This document shows, piece by piece, positions 16,234-23,626 of a DNA stretch of 64,000 nucleotides. The notes beneath the pieces were generated by a model, which saw only the letters and a list, made by a program, of their open reading frames with translations, was not told the DNA's origin and made no database searches. The DNA lies in the NCBI RefSeq assembly GCF_006738645.1, contig NZ_AP019700.1, positions 2,306,001 to 2,370,000 on the forward strand. The letters run 5' to 3'. The DNA comes from Stella humosa (GTDB lineage Bacteria; Pseudomonadota; Alphaproteobacteria; ATCC43930; Allostellaceae). A program made the position numbers and the translations under genes. Position 1 is the first letter of the stretch. Each line of letters opens with the position of its first letter.

Positions 16234-16365
16234 ATGAAGTCCATCGAGCTGAAGACCATTCGCGACCAGTTGCAGGCCGCTCCTCCGGTTGGTTTCCACG
16301 GCCCTCGAGAGGGTATCGCCAAGTCCGGCAAGTCGCAGGCGGGCAAGCGGCAGCCGCGCGCATAG
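16234..16365 (+). CDS. Short ORF B, candidate modified-peptide precursor (43 aa)
   Basis: The 43-residue product runs from MKSIELKTIRDQLQ through AAPPVGFHGPREGIAK to a basic tail SGKSQAGKRQPRA. A GGGGG stands six bases before the ATG. Like ORF A it has a helix-like charged first third and a Lys/Arg/Ser/Gly-rich tail ending in a GKR-containing segment, as would be expected of a leader and core arrangement. It has no recognisable domain. It sits directly before the hairpin at 16417 and the HExxH gene. The role as a precursor is inference from the neighbourhood. Confidence 0.55.
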   Translation: MKSIELKTIRDQLQAAPPVGFHGPREGIAKSGKSQAGKRQPRA

Positions 16366-16416
16366 GCGGCTGCGGCCGTCCGCTTGTCCACATCGTCTGA
16401 CGCCTGCCTGATTCGC

Positions 16417-16444
16417 TGCCCGGCTGCCCCAAGGCGGCCGGGCA
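16417..16444 (+). terminator. Strong hairpin between the short ORFs and the HExxH gene
   Basis: A 12-bp stem (TGCCCGGCTGCC against GGCGGCCGGGCA, one G-U wobble) closes a 4-base CCAA loop and is followed by CTTCTCGTTCC. It lies 52 bases after the second short ORF and 26 bases before the GTG of the HExxH gene. Such a partial terminator would give more mRNA for the short ORFs than for the enzymes, an arrangement common in peptide clusters. Confidence 0.6.
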
Positions 16445-16470
16445 CTTCTCGTTCCGGGCGGTAGGCGCGC

Positions 16471-17460
16471 GTGCTGGAATTCCGGCCTGGCGCCGATCGC
16501 GGCCGGCTGTTGGATCAGGTGGTCCGTGCCGACTTTGCCGCCAGCCTCGGCGGCTTGCTCGAAGCGTTCGCGCGCCAGGACGCGATCGGGCCGGCTGAGA
16601 CCGCCGACGTGATGGCGGCGATCGCGCGCCCCTCGGCCCCGCCCGGCATGGTCGCGGCCTATGCGGGCCTGGTCGAGGCGATCTATGGCGACCAGCACGA
16701 CCGGGTGATGGCGTGCCTGGAGGCGCTGGTGGACGCTGCCCGCCGCCCGCCCGAGCCGGAGATCCAGTTCGCCACGCTGGAGGACGCCAAGCTCGGCCCA
16801 GGCCAGGCGGCGCGCTATCGGGCGCTGTTCGACGACGACCCTGCGGCACCGCTCGGCATCGTCCCCGCCGAGCCGACCGGCGTCGATGCCGGCTCGGCCC
16901 TGGCGCGCTCGGCGCTGGCGTTGCTCGACCGCGCGGCGCCGGAACTGAGTGGCGAGATCCGTGCGCTGCTGCGCCAGATCGTGTTCGTCCGCAGCGTCGA
17001 CGGCGATCCGGCCGATCGCTTCCAGGGGGCATCGGTGTTCCTGGTCTGGGGTGCCGTCCTGCTCAACCTCGAGGAACAGCCCGATCGCCTGACGATGGCG
17101 GAGTCGCTGGCGCACGAGACCGGCCACAGCCTGCTGTCGGGCTTCACGCGCGGCCGGCCACTGGTCGAGAACGATCCGGCCGATCGCTATCGCTCGCCCC
17201 TGCGCAGCGATCCGCGGCCAATGGACGGCATCGTCCATGCCACCTACGTCACCGCGCGCATGCACTACTGCCTGGAGCGGCTGCTGGCGTCCGATGCGCT
17301 GGATGCTGTCGAGCGCAGCCAGGCGACGACCCGGCTGGCGACGCACCGCCAGGCCTTCGGCCAGGGGCTGGCCGTCGTCGATGCCCATGCGCGCTTCACC
17401 CCGGTCGGCCAGGCAGCCTTCGCGCCGGCGCGGGACTACATGGCCGGGCGGCCGGGCTGA
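16471..17460 (+). CDS. HExxH-motif protein, putative alpha-ketoglutarate-type peptide beta-hydroxylase (mod_HExxH-like)
   Basis: The 329-residue protein starts at GTG 16471. Its C-terminal half carries LAHETGHSLLSGF, an HExxH metal motif at residues 215-219, followed after about 37 residues by DGIVHATYVTARMHYCLERLL, with His 256 as the likely third ligand. The order (HExxH, an acidic/Pro-rich spacer, then G-x-x-H-A/G-x-Y in a helix) is that of the 'HEXXH motif-containing peptide modification' family, some members of which hydroxylate the beta-carbon of Asp/His in ribosomal peptides. The N-terminal half has no clear domain. It follows two peptide-sized ORFs and precedes an ATP-grasp ligase. 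A plain zinc protease is the alternative reading. Confidence 0.7.
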   Translation: MLEFRPGADRGRLLDQVVRADFAASLGGLLEAFARQDAIGPAETADVMAAIARPSAPPGMVAAYAGLVEAIYGDQHDRVMACLEALVDAARRPPEPEIQFATLEDAKLGPGQAARYRALFDDDPAAPLGIVPAEPTGVDAGSALARSALALLDRAAPELSGEIRALLRQIVFVRSVDGDPADRFQGASVFLVWGAVLLNLEEQPDRLTMAESLAHETGHSLLSGFTRGRPLVENDPADRYRSPLRSDPRPMDGIVHATYVTARMHYCLERLLASDALDAVERSQATTRLATHRQAFGQGLAVVDAHARFTPVGQAAFAPARDYMAGRPG

Positions 17461-17519
17461 CGGCGGGATCGGCCGGCGCCGGCCCTGCCGACGCGGCTGC
17501 GCCGATCCGGTCGCTGCGG

Positions 17520-19337
17520 GTGGGGAGCCTGTCGGGCGCCAATCGGCTGGCCACGCGCTCGGTCGTGGTGGCCAAGGTCGCCGGCAGCTACGACGCCGGC
17601 CTCTGGCGGGCGACCCTGGAACTGGGCCGGCGGGTGCGGGCCGAGGCGTTTCCCGATGATCCGGGTGAGGCCGCGCCCACCATCCTGCGCGACGCGGTCG
17701 AGCGGCTGTGCGATCGGCTTTGCGTCTTCATGGAATTGCCCAGGCCGGCGCTGGTGCGCACGCCGATGGGAGATGCCAGCCGCGACACCGTGCTGCTGCC
17801 CGGGCCGCAGATCCATGTCATCGGCGTCCTCCGCCTGGCGATCGAGATGCTGGCGACGGCAGCCGCCGGCCCCTCGTCCGAGGACGCGGTCGACCGCTTG
17901 CGCGACCGGCTGCTGGAGCATCGGCGGCTGGCGCTGATCGTGTTCCGCGGCTCACGCGGCCCGCTGGTGAAGGCCGCCATCCGGCGCAACATGCCCTGGC
18001 GCTTCCTCAGCTTCGCCGACCACCTGCTGCAGTTCGGCGAGGGTCGCCGCGCCCGTCGACTCGCGGCATCGGGCTCGACCGAGACGCGGGAGGTGGCGCT
18101 CTCGCTGGCCAGCGACAAGCGCACCGGCAGCACGGTGCTGCGCCGCGCCGGCCTGCCCGTCGCCCGCCAGGCGGAGGTGGCATCCCCGGGCGATGTGATG
18201 CGCCTGGCGGCCGAGGTCGGCTACCCCCTGGTGATCAAGCCCTATGCCCTGCGGCGGCAGACCGGCATCCGCTTCGTCTATCGGCCAGAGCAGATCGAGG
18301 CCGAACTGAAGGCCGCGGCCAGCCATGGCGTGGGCGTCGTGGCCGAGAGCTTCCTGCCCGGCCCGGAGCATCGGGTCCTGGTGCTCGACGGGCGCGTCAT
18401 CGGCGCCTTCGAGCGACCGGCGCCGCAGGTCGTGGGCGATGGCCGTTCGACCATCGCGCAACTGGCCGCCGTCCTCAACGGGGCTGGCCGGGGCGAGCGG
18501 CATCAGGGCTTTGCCCTGCATCCCGTGCTGATCGACGAGCAGAGCCACGCCTTCCTGGAAAGCCGCGGCTGGTCGGTCGACTCGGTTCCTCCGCCCGGGG
18601 CGGTGGTGGAAACCCACCCCTTGCCCTTCGTCGGCTTCGGCGGGGGCGCCCGGCTCGACAGCACCGAGCGCATCCACCCCGACAACCATGCCCTGGCGGC
18701 GCGCGCGCTGGCGGCACTCGATCTCGACCTGGGCGGGATCGACCTGCGCATCCCGGACATTTCCCTATCCTGGCGGGAGGTCGGCGCCGGCATCTGCGAG
18801 GTCAACCCGCGGCCCGACCTTGGCGCCCACTACCTGCCGGGGCTGGATCGCGACGTCGCCGGCATCGTGCTCGACCGGCGCGGCCCGCCCGACGGCCACG
18901 GCCGGATGCCGCACATCCTGGTCGTCGGCGATGGCGACCTTGCAGAGCGGGCGCGGGCGATCGCGGAGGCCCTGCATCGGGCGTTCGGCTGGAAGGTCGG
19001 CCTGGCGACCGGCGACGGCGTATGGCTGGGGCATGTCGTCCTGCCCGCCGATCGCTGGGCTGGTCTCGCGACGGCGACGCTTTTCGTCGAGGATCCGACC
19101 CTCGATGCTGCCGTCCTTGCCATCCGCCGCGACCTCCTCTTCGCCGAGGGGGCCGGCACCGAGCATCCCGACCTGGTGCTGACGGAACCGGAGGTCCCGG
19201 GAAGCGCCAGTCCCGTGATGGGATTCCTTCGGGCGGCAGGCGCGCGTATCCTGCCACTGCCCGCGACCGCGGCGGCAGCGGCCGACCTGGCCGTCGCGGG
19301 CCTTCGCCGCTTCAGGATCGGATTGCCGCCATCATGA
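17520..19337 (+). CDS. Cyanophycin-synthetase-like ATP-grasp ligase with degenerate Mur-ligase module
   Basis: About 605 residues from GTG 17520; the frame is open upstream, and the preceding strand (PIRSLRV) looks conserved with cyanophycin synthetase, so a non-standard start near CTG 17457 is possible. The N-terminal third resembles the CphA N domain (GANRLATRSVV). The ATP-grasp core follows: SLASDKRTGSTVLRRAGLPV (residues about 195-214), GYPLVIKP with the ATP-binding Lys 240, AESFLPGPEHRVLVLDG, and the metal-binding EVNPRPDLGAHY at 427-438. The last 150 residues align with the start of the CphA Mur-ligase domain (GLATGDGVWLG, DPTLDAAVLAIRRDLL), but the P-loop GTNGKT is replaced by GDGDLAER and the rest is missing. 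It probably joins an amino acid or closes a bond on a peptide rather than making cyanophycin. Confidence 0.78.
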   Translation: MGSLSGANRLATRSVVVAKVAGSYDAGLWRATLELGRRVRAEAFPDDPGEAAPTILRDAVERLCDRLCVFMELPRPALVRTPMGDASRDTVLLPGPQIHVIGVLRLAIEMLATAAAGPSSEDAVDRLRDRLLEHRRLALIVFRGSRGPLVKAAIRRNMPWRFLSFADHLLQFGEGRRARRLAASGSTETREVALSLASDKRTGSTVLRRAGLPVARQAEVASPGDVMRLAAEVGYPLVIKPYALRRQTGIRFVYRPEQIEAELKAAASHGVGVVAESFLPGPEHRVLVLDGRVIGAFERPAPQVVGDGRSTIAQLAAVLNGAGRGERHQGFALHPVLIDEQSHAFLESRGWSVDSVPPPGAVVETHPLPFVGFGGGARLDSTERIHPDNHALAARALAALDLDLGGIDLRIPDISLSWREVGAGICEVNPRPDLGAHYLPGLDRDVAGIVLDRRGPPDGHGRMPHILVVGDGDLAERARAIAEALHRAFGWKVGLATGDGVWLGHVVLPADRWAGLATATLFVEDPTLDAAVLAIRRDLLFAEGAGTEHPDLVLTEPEVPGSASPVMGFLRAAGARILPLPATAAAAADLAVAGLRRFRIGLPPS

Positions 19338-20188
19338 CACCAGTACCGCCATCCTTCGCGGGCGACCCCGTGCCAGCCGTTCGCGAAGTCGACGCCACCG
19401 GGCCGGTGGCCGCGATTTTCGCCGACCTCCGCGCCACGCTGGGGGTGCCGCTCGTAAACCTGGTGTGGCGGCACCTGGCGACGATGCCGGCCGCGCTCGA
19501 CTGGTGCTGGTCCAGCGTGAAGCCGCTCTACGCCTCGGGCGCGGTCGCGGGCGAGATGGGGCGGATGCACGCGCGGATGGTCCTGCCGGACGTGCCGCGC
19601 CTGCCGGCCGCCGCATTGCGCGCCGTTGGGCTGGACGCCACGGCGGAGGGGAATGTGGCTGCCATGCTGCGCAGCTACGACCGCGGCAACTCGATGAACC
19701 TGCTGGCCTTCATGGCGATGCTGGCCCGCCTCGATGGCGCACCCGCCGGCACCGCGCCGCAGCGGGCCGACCTGCCGCCGCTGGCGGGCGACCTGCTGCC
19801 CTTGCTCGATCTGGCGCGGATGGAGCCGCCGGTGGCTGAACTGGCCGTGGCGCTGAACCGCATCGGCCAGCCGGGCGGGGTCGACGGCCCGATCCTGGCC
19901 AGCCTCTATCGCCACCTCGCCCATTGGCCGGCCTACATGGCCCTGGCCTGGACGGTCCTGGAGCCGCTCGACCGCCGTGGCGACCTGGCGGCGGCGATCG
20001 CCACCACCCGGTCGGCCGCCCAGGCCGGCGGGCGCGCGCTGCTGGCCGAAATGCCGGCGGCGCGCGACGAGCCGGGGCCGGAGGCGCGCGCGTTCGTCCG
20101 GGCCGGGCTGTCCTTGTTCGCCGACCATGGCATCGCCCGGATGACGACGGTGGGCCGCCTGCTGCTGGCGGCCCACCCCGAATCCTAG
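19334..20188 (+). CDS. DehI-family (2-haloacid dehalogenase fold) protein
   Basis: The 284-residue protein shows the DehI pattern: VAAIFADLRATLGVPLVNLVWRHLATMP and WCWSSVKPLYASG in the first half, then YDRGNSMNLLAFMAML, and an internally similar second half (GPILASLYRHLAHWPAYMALAWTVLEPL). The family prototype removes halide from D- and L-2-haloacids, but most genomic members are uncharacterised. The ATG overlaps the ATP-grasp stop (ATGA), so the two are translationally coupled. That suggests a role in the same pathway rather than dehalogenation of an environmental compound. Its stop overlaps the end of the convergent dehydrogenase gene by four bases. Confidence 0.82.
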   Translation: MTPVPPSFAGDPVPAVREVDATGPVAAIFADLRATLGVPLVNLVWRHLATMPAALDWCWSSVKPLYASGAVAGEMGRMHARMVLPDVPRLPAAALRAVGLDATAEGNVAAMLRSYDRGNSMNLLAFMAMLARLDGAPAGTAPQRADLPPLAGDLLPLLDLARMEPPVAELAVALNRIGQPGGVDGPILASLYRHLAHWPAYMALAWTVLEPLDRRGDLAAAIATTRSAAQAGGRALLAEMPAARDEPGPEARAFVRAGLSLFADHGIARMTTVGRLLLAAHPES

Positions 20189-21093
20189 AGGCGCGGCGCC
20201 TCGATCCCGGCCTCGTCGGCGGCGGCCTGGAGGAGGGCGGTGACGTCGCGGCCGCCCAGCCCGAGCTCGCTGCGGGCCCGCTCCATGGCGGCGCGCACGG
20301 CGGTGCCGACATGGGCGGGCGCGCCGACGGCGGCCGCGGCCCCGACCCCGATCGACAGGTCCTTGTAGGCAAGGTCGAGCGCGAAGCCGGGCTCGATGTC
20401 GCCGGCCAGCGCCTTGGTCGGCCAGTACAGCTTCAGATGGTCGTTGGACGACAGCGAGTTGGTCATCACCTCGAAGAGCGTGCGCGCCGGCAGCCCCAGC
20501 TTGGCGGCCAGCGTGAAGGCCTCGGCATTGAGCTGGCAGAGGCACATGGCGACGTAGTTGTTGACGATCTTGAGGCCGATGCCGCTGCCGGGCGGCCCGG
20601 CATGGATGATCTTCGTCCCCATTGCCTCCAGCACGGGCATGATGCGCGCAAGGTCGGCATCGGTTGCCCCCACCATGAACAGGCACTCGCCGCGCTCGGC
20701 ATGGGCGGGCGACCGGCCGACGCCCGCATCGACAAAGGCGATGCCGGCCTGGCCCAGCCGCTCGGCCATGCTGCGGCTGGCTTCGGGCGCGATCGTGCTG
20801 GTGTCGAGATGCAGCATCCCCGGGCGCCCGTGCCGCAGCAGCCCGTCGGGGCCGGCCACCACGGCCTCGACGTCGGGCGTGTCGGGCAGCATGGTGACGA
20901 GAATGTCTGATCGACCGATCAATGCCTGCAGGTCGGGCGCGATGGCGGCACCGGCGGCGGCGACCTTTTCGCTGCGTGCCGGCACGCGGTCGAGCACCGT
21001 CACCTGGTGTCCCTTGGTCGCGAGGTTGGTGGCCATCGGGCCGCCCATGTTGCCGAGTCCCACGAAGCCGATGCGTTCCGCCGAGGCTGCCAT
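20185..21093 (-). CDS. NAD(P)-dependent beta-hydroxyacid dehydrogenase (3-hydroxyisobutyrate dehydrogenase family)
   Basis: The 302-residue enzyme starts with the Rossmann loop IGFVGLGNMGGPMATNL and has the family blocks FVDAGVGRSPAHAERGEC (substrate-binding region, with GR in place of the usual SGG), GSGIGLKIVNN with the catalytic Lys, and DLAYKDLSIG. Relatives oxidise 3-hydroxyisobutyrate, tartronate semialdehyde or short 3-hydroxyacids. The altered substrate loop means the substrate cannot be named. It is divergent from the ABC transporter operon beginning at 21277. A paralogue with the normal loop lies at 25075. Confidence 0.9.
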   Translation of the reverse strand: MAASAERIGFVGLGNMGGPMATNLATKGHQVTVLDRVPARSEKVAAAGAAIAPDLQALIGRSDILVTMLPDTPDVEAVVAGPDGLLRHGRPGMLHLDTSTIAPEASRSMAERLGQAGIAFVDAGVGRSPAHAERGECLFMVGATDADLARIMPVLEAMGTKIIHAGPPGSGIGLKIVNNYVAMCLCQLNAEAFTLAAKLGLPARTLFEVMTNSLSSNDHLKLYWPTKALAGDIEPGFALDLAYKDLSIGVGAAAAVGAPAHVGTAVRAAMERARSELGLGGRDVTALLQAAADEAGIEAPRL

Positions 21094-21276
21094 GTCGCCA
21101 CCTTTCCTAGAATCCGTCGCGGCGAAGGCTAGGGAACCCCGCAAAGCTCTGCAATGGATGCGATCTTCCGCGCAGCCTATTTACTGGGCACGGATGTTGG
21201 CCCTCTAATTGCCTTGTAAGAGATGCGCCCCGGTCGTGCCGGGCTCGGGGCTCAAAAGGGGGAAGGACCAGCACCG

Positions 21277-22641
21277 ATGGACCAGTTCCTGAGTTCGAGC
21301 CTAAGCCGTCGTCGACTTCTTCAAGCTGCTCTCGGGGCCGCCGCGGTGGGAGCCGGGATGGGCTTTCCCTGGTCCAAGGAAGCCCTGGCCCAGGGCTGGG
21401 CCGACCGCCCCAAGGGCAAGGTCGACAAGCTGAACTTCGTGGTCTGGACCTACGGCGATATCTACACGAAGATCGCCCAGAAGTTCGAGCAGGACTGGGG
21501 GGTGAAGGTCGAATCGACGATCTCGTCCTTCAACGATCACCCGACCAAGCTGGCGACGATGTTTGCCGGCGGCGAGGCGATCGACGTTTCGCAATCCTCG
21601 CCCTTCTCGTTCCCCGCCTTCATCAAGCAGGGCTTGGTCGAGCCCCTGACCGGGCTGCCGGGCATCGACGAGTATGTGAAGGATTTCAGCGGCTTCACCA
21701 AGGAAGTCGCGGTCGTCGACGGCAAGCCCATGGGGCTGCCCTACTTCTCGGCGATCTGGGTGTGGAACTACTACGAGACGATGCTCGAGAAGCTGAAGAT
21801 CGACAAGCCGTTCACCACCTACGAGGAATTCATCGAGCATTGCGTGAAGGCCAAGAAGGACGGCGTCAGCCGCTATCCCGTCCTGTGGGTGGCCGGCGTC
21901 GGGCTCGAGCAGCTTCCCGGCACCTGGTACTCGATCGTCGCCAACAAGGGTGGCAAGTTCTTCGACAAGGATGGCCGCCACATGCTCGGGCCGGGCTCCA
22001 TCGCCCGCGAGGTGCTGAAGTGGTGGGCCAACACCTTTGAGAAGGGGCTCGACATCGCCGACCCCGAATCCCTCAAGATGCAGTTCACCACCTCGGCCAA
22101 GGCGTTCGGCGCCGGCAACAACCTCTATCGCGGGCCGAACCATCACTATGGGCTGAACGTCGTCAACGATCCGGCCCAGTCGCCGATCGCCGGCAAGGTG
22201 AAGGTGCATGGCTTCCCGGGCGATGGCCGCACCATCGGCGTCACCCATGTCTACTTCCTCAACTCCGCCAATCGCGACAAGGAATGGGCCTGGAAGCTGC
22301 TGCAATACCTGGGCGGCAAGACCAAGGACGGCGTCTACACCCAGGCCATGGGCCTGGCCAAGGATGCGATGCTGGGGTCGGGCTACAACTCGGTGATGGC
22401 GTCCGACGTGGTGAAGACCGGATGGCGGCCCTGGGGCGAGCCCGAGAAGATCCTGGCGATGTGGGAGAAGGCGACCTACATCGGCGAGATCTGCAACTCG
22501 GTCTACCAGCCCTGGCACTTCCCCTGGACCGACCAGCTCAACATCGAGGTGCAGAAGACCCTGACCGGCCAGATCACGGCCGACCAGTGCTGCGACAACC
22601 TGATCAAGGGCATCGACGACGCCAAGCGGAAGGCGCGCTGA
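21277..22641 (+). CDS. Sugar-type ABC transporter substrate-binding protein (TAT-exported)
   Basis: The 454-residue extracellular solute-binding protein has a twin-arginine signal (SLSRRRLLQAALGAAAVGAG). The mature part reads KLNFVVWTYGDIYTKIAQKFEQDWGVKV, followed by DVSQSSPFSFPAFIKQGLVEPL, typical of family-1 carbohydrate receptors. It precedes two permease genes with short gaps, forming an importer for a sugar, polyol or sugar-like compound. ATG 21277 is chosen since it begins the TAT peptide and follows GGAAGGA. Confidence 0.9.
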   Translation: MDQFLSSSLSRRRLLQAALGAAAVGAGMGFPWSKEALAQGWADRPKGKVDKLNFVVWTYGDIYTKIAQKFEQDWGVKVESTISSFNDHPTKLATMFAGGEAIDVSQSSPFSFPAFIKQGLVEPLTGLPGIDEYVKDFSGFTKEVAVVDGKPMGLPYFSAIWVWNYYETMLEKLKIDKPFTTYEEFIEHCVKAKKDGVSRYPVLWVAGVGLEQLPGTWYSIVANKGGKFFDKDGRHMLGPGSIAREVLKWWANTFEKGLDIADPESLKMQFTTSAKAFGAGNNLYRGPNHHYGLNVVNDPAQSPIAGKVKVHGFPGDGRTIGVTHVYFLNSANRDKEWAWKLLQYLGGKTKDGVYTQAMGLAKDAMLGSGYNSVMASDVVKTGWRPWGEPEKILAMWEKATYIGEICNSVYQPWHFPWTDQLNIEVQKTLTGQITADQCCDNLIKGIDDAKRKAR

Positions 22642-22669
22642 CGGCGGCCGGCAGGAAAGGCGAGCCGCC

Positions 22670-23626
22670 ATGGCCGAGCAGGCCACCGGCGGCGGCGCGG
22701 GGGCCTTGACGGTTCCCGCCCGCCGTCCGTTCTGGAAGCGGGAGCTGCCGGTCGGCTGGCTCGCTTTCTTCATGAACACCCCCTCCATCATCGTGCTGGC
22801 GGGGGTGCTCGCCTATCCGATCTATTATGCCGGATACCTCTCGCTGCATCAGGTGGGCCTGGCCCAGATGCGGCGCGGGGTCTTCCCGTTCTACGGATTC
22901 CAGAACTACTCGAACCTGTTCGAGGACGCGCTGTTCTGGCTGGCGCTGAAGAACACCATCATCTTCACCACTTTCGTGGTGACGGTGGAGGTGGTGCTGG
23001 CCATCGCCATCGGCCTCCTGCTGATGCAGACCAGCGTCTGGACCTCGCGCGTCACCCGCTTCCTGATGCTGCTGCCATACGCGGTGCCGCCGATCGCCAA
23101 CGGGCTGATCTGGTCCTTCATCTATAACTTCAAGTTCGGCTTCCTCAACCGGGTGCTGCTGACCACGGGCTTGATCAGCGAGCCGATCAACTGGGCGGGC
23201 AATGCCGACACCGCGCTCTTCGCGGTCGCCGTCCCCTACATCTGGCGCACCCTGCCGTTCGCGGTGCTGCTGGTCTATGCCGCCCTCCAGGGCATCAACC
23301 GCGACCTCTACGAGGCGGCGGCCGTCGATGGCGCGTCGGCCTGGCGGCGCTTCTGGCACATCACCTTGCCGCTGCTGCGGCCGATCATCGTCGTCATCCT
23401 GATCCTGCGCACGTCCTTCGCCTTCGCGGTGTTCGAGGAGGTGATGGCGATCACCCAGGGCGGGCCGGGCGATGCCACGTGGGTGGCGGCCTGGTACGGC
23501 TACAAGGTCTCGTTCGCGCCACCCTTCAACATCGGCATGGGCGCGGCGTCGGCCTATGTGCTGGCGCTGATCATCGGGCTGTTCGCCATCGCCTACGTGA
23601 AGGTGCTCTACCGGAGGACGACCTGA
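22670..23626 (+). CDS. ABC transporter permease (MalF/UgpA type)
   Basis: The 318-residue inner-membrane protein has about six transmembrane segments and the cytoplasmic EAA loop NRDLYEAAAVDGASAWRRFWHITLPLLRP, the contact site for the ATPase. Together with the next permease it forms the channel of a carbohydrate-type importer fed by the receptor at 21277. Its stop overlaps the start of the second permease (ATGA at 23623-23629). Confidence 0.93.
   Translation: MAEQATGGGAGALTVPARRPFWKRELPVGWLAFFMNTPSIIVLAGVLAYPIYYAGYLSLHQVGLAQMRRGVFPFYGFQNYSNLFEDALFWLALKNTIIFTTFVVTVEVVLAIAIGLLLMQTSVWTSRVTRFLMLLPYAVPPIANGLIWSFIYNFKFGFLNRVLLTTGLISEPINWAGNADTALFAVAVPYIWRTLPFAVLLVYAALQGINRDLYEAAAVDGASAWRRFWHITLPLLRPIIVVILILRTSFAFAVFEEVMAITQGGPGDATWVAAWYGYKVSFAPPFNIGMGAASAYVLALIIGLFAIAYVKVLYRRTT

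Noticed and set aside
17460..17520. ATG start for the ATP-grasp gene
   Set aside because: No in-frame ATG exists between the end of the HExxH gene and residue 71 of the product; GTG 17520 or a rarer codon near 17457 must be used.
20185..20188. Gene fusion or frameshift at the DehI/dehydrogenase junction
   Set aside because: The genes are convergent and simply share a 4-base CTAG overlap at their stop codons.
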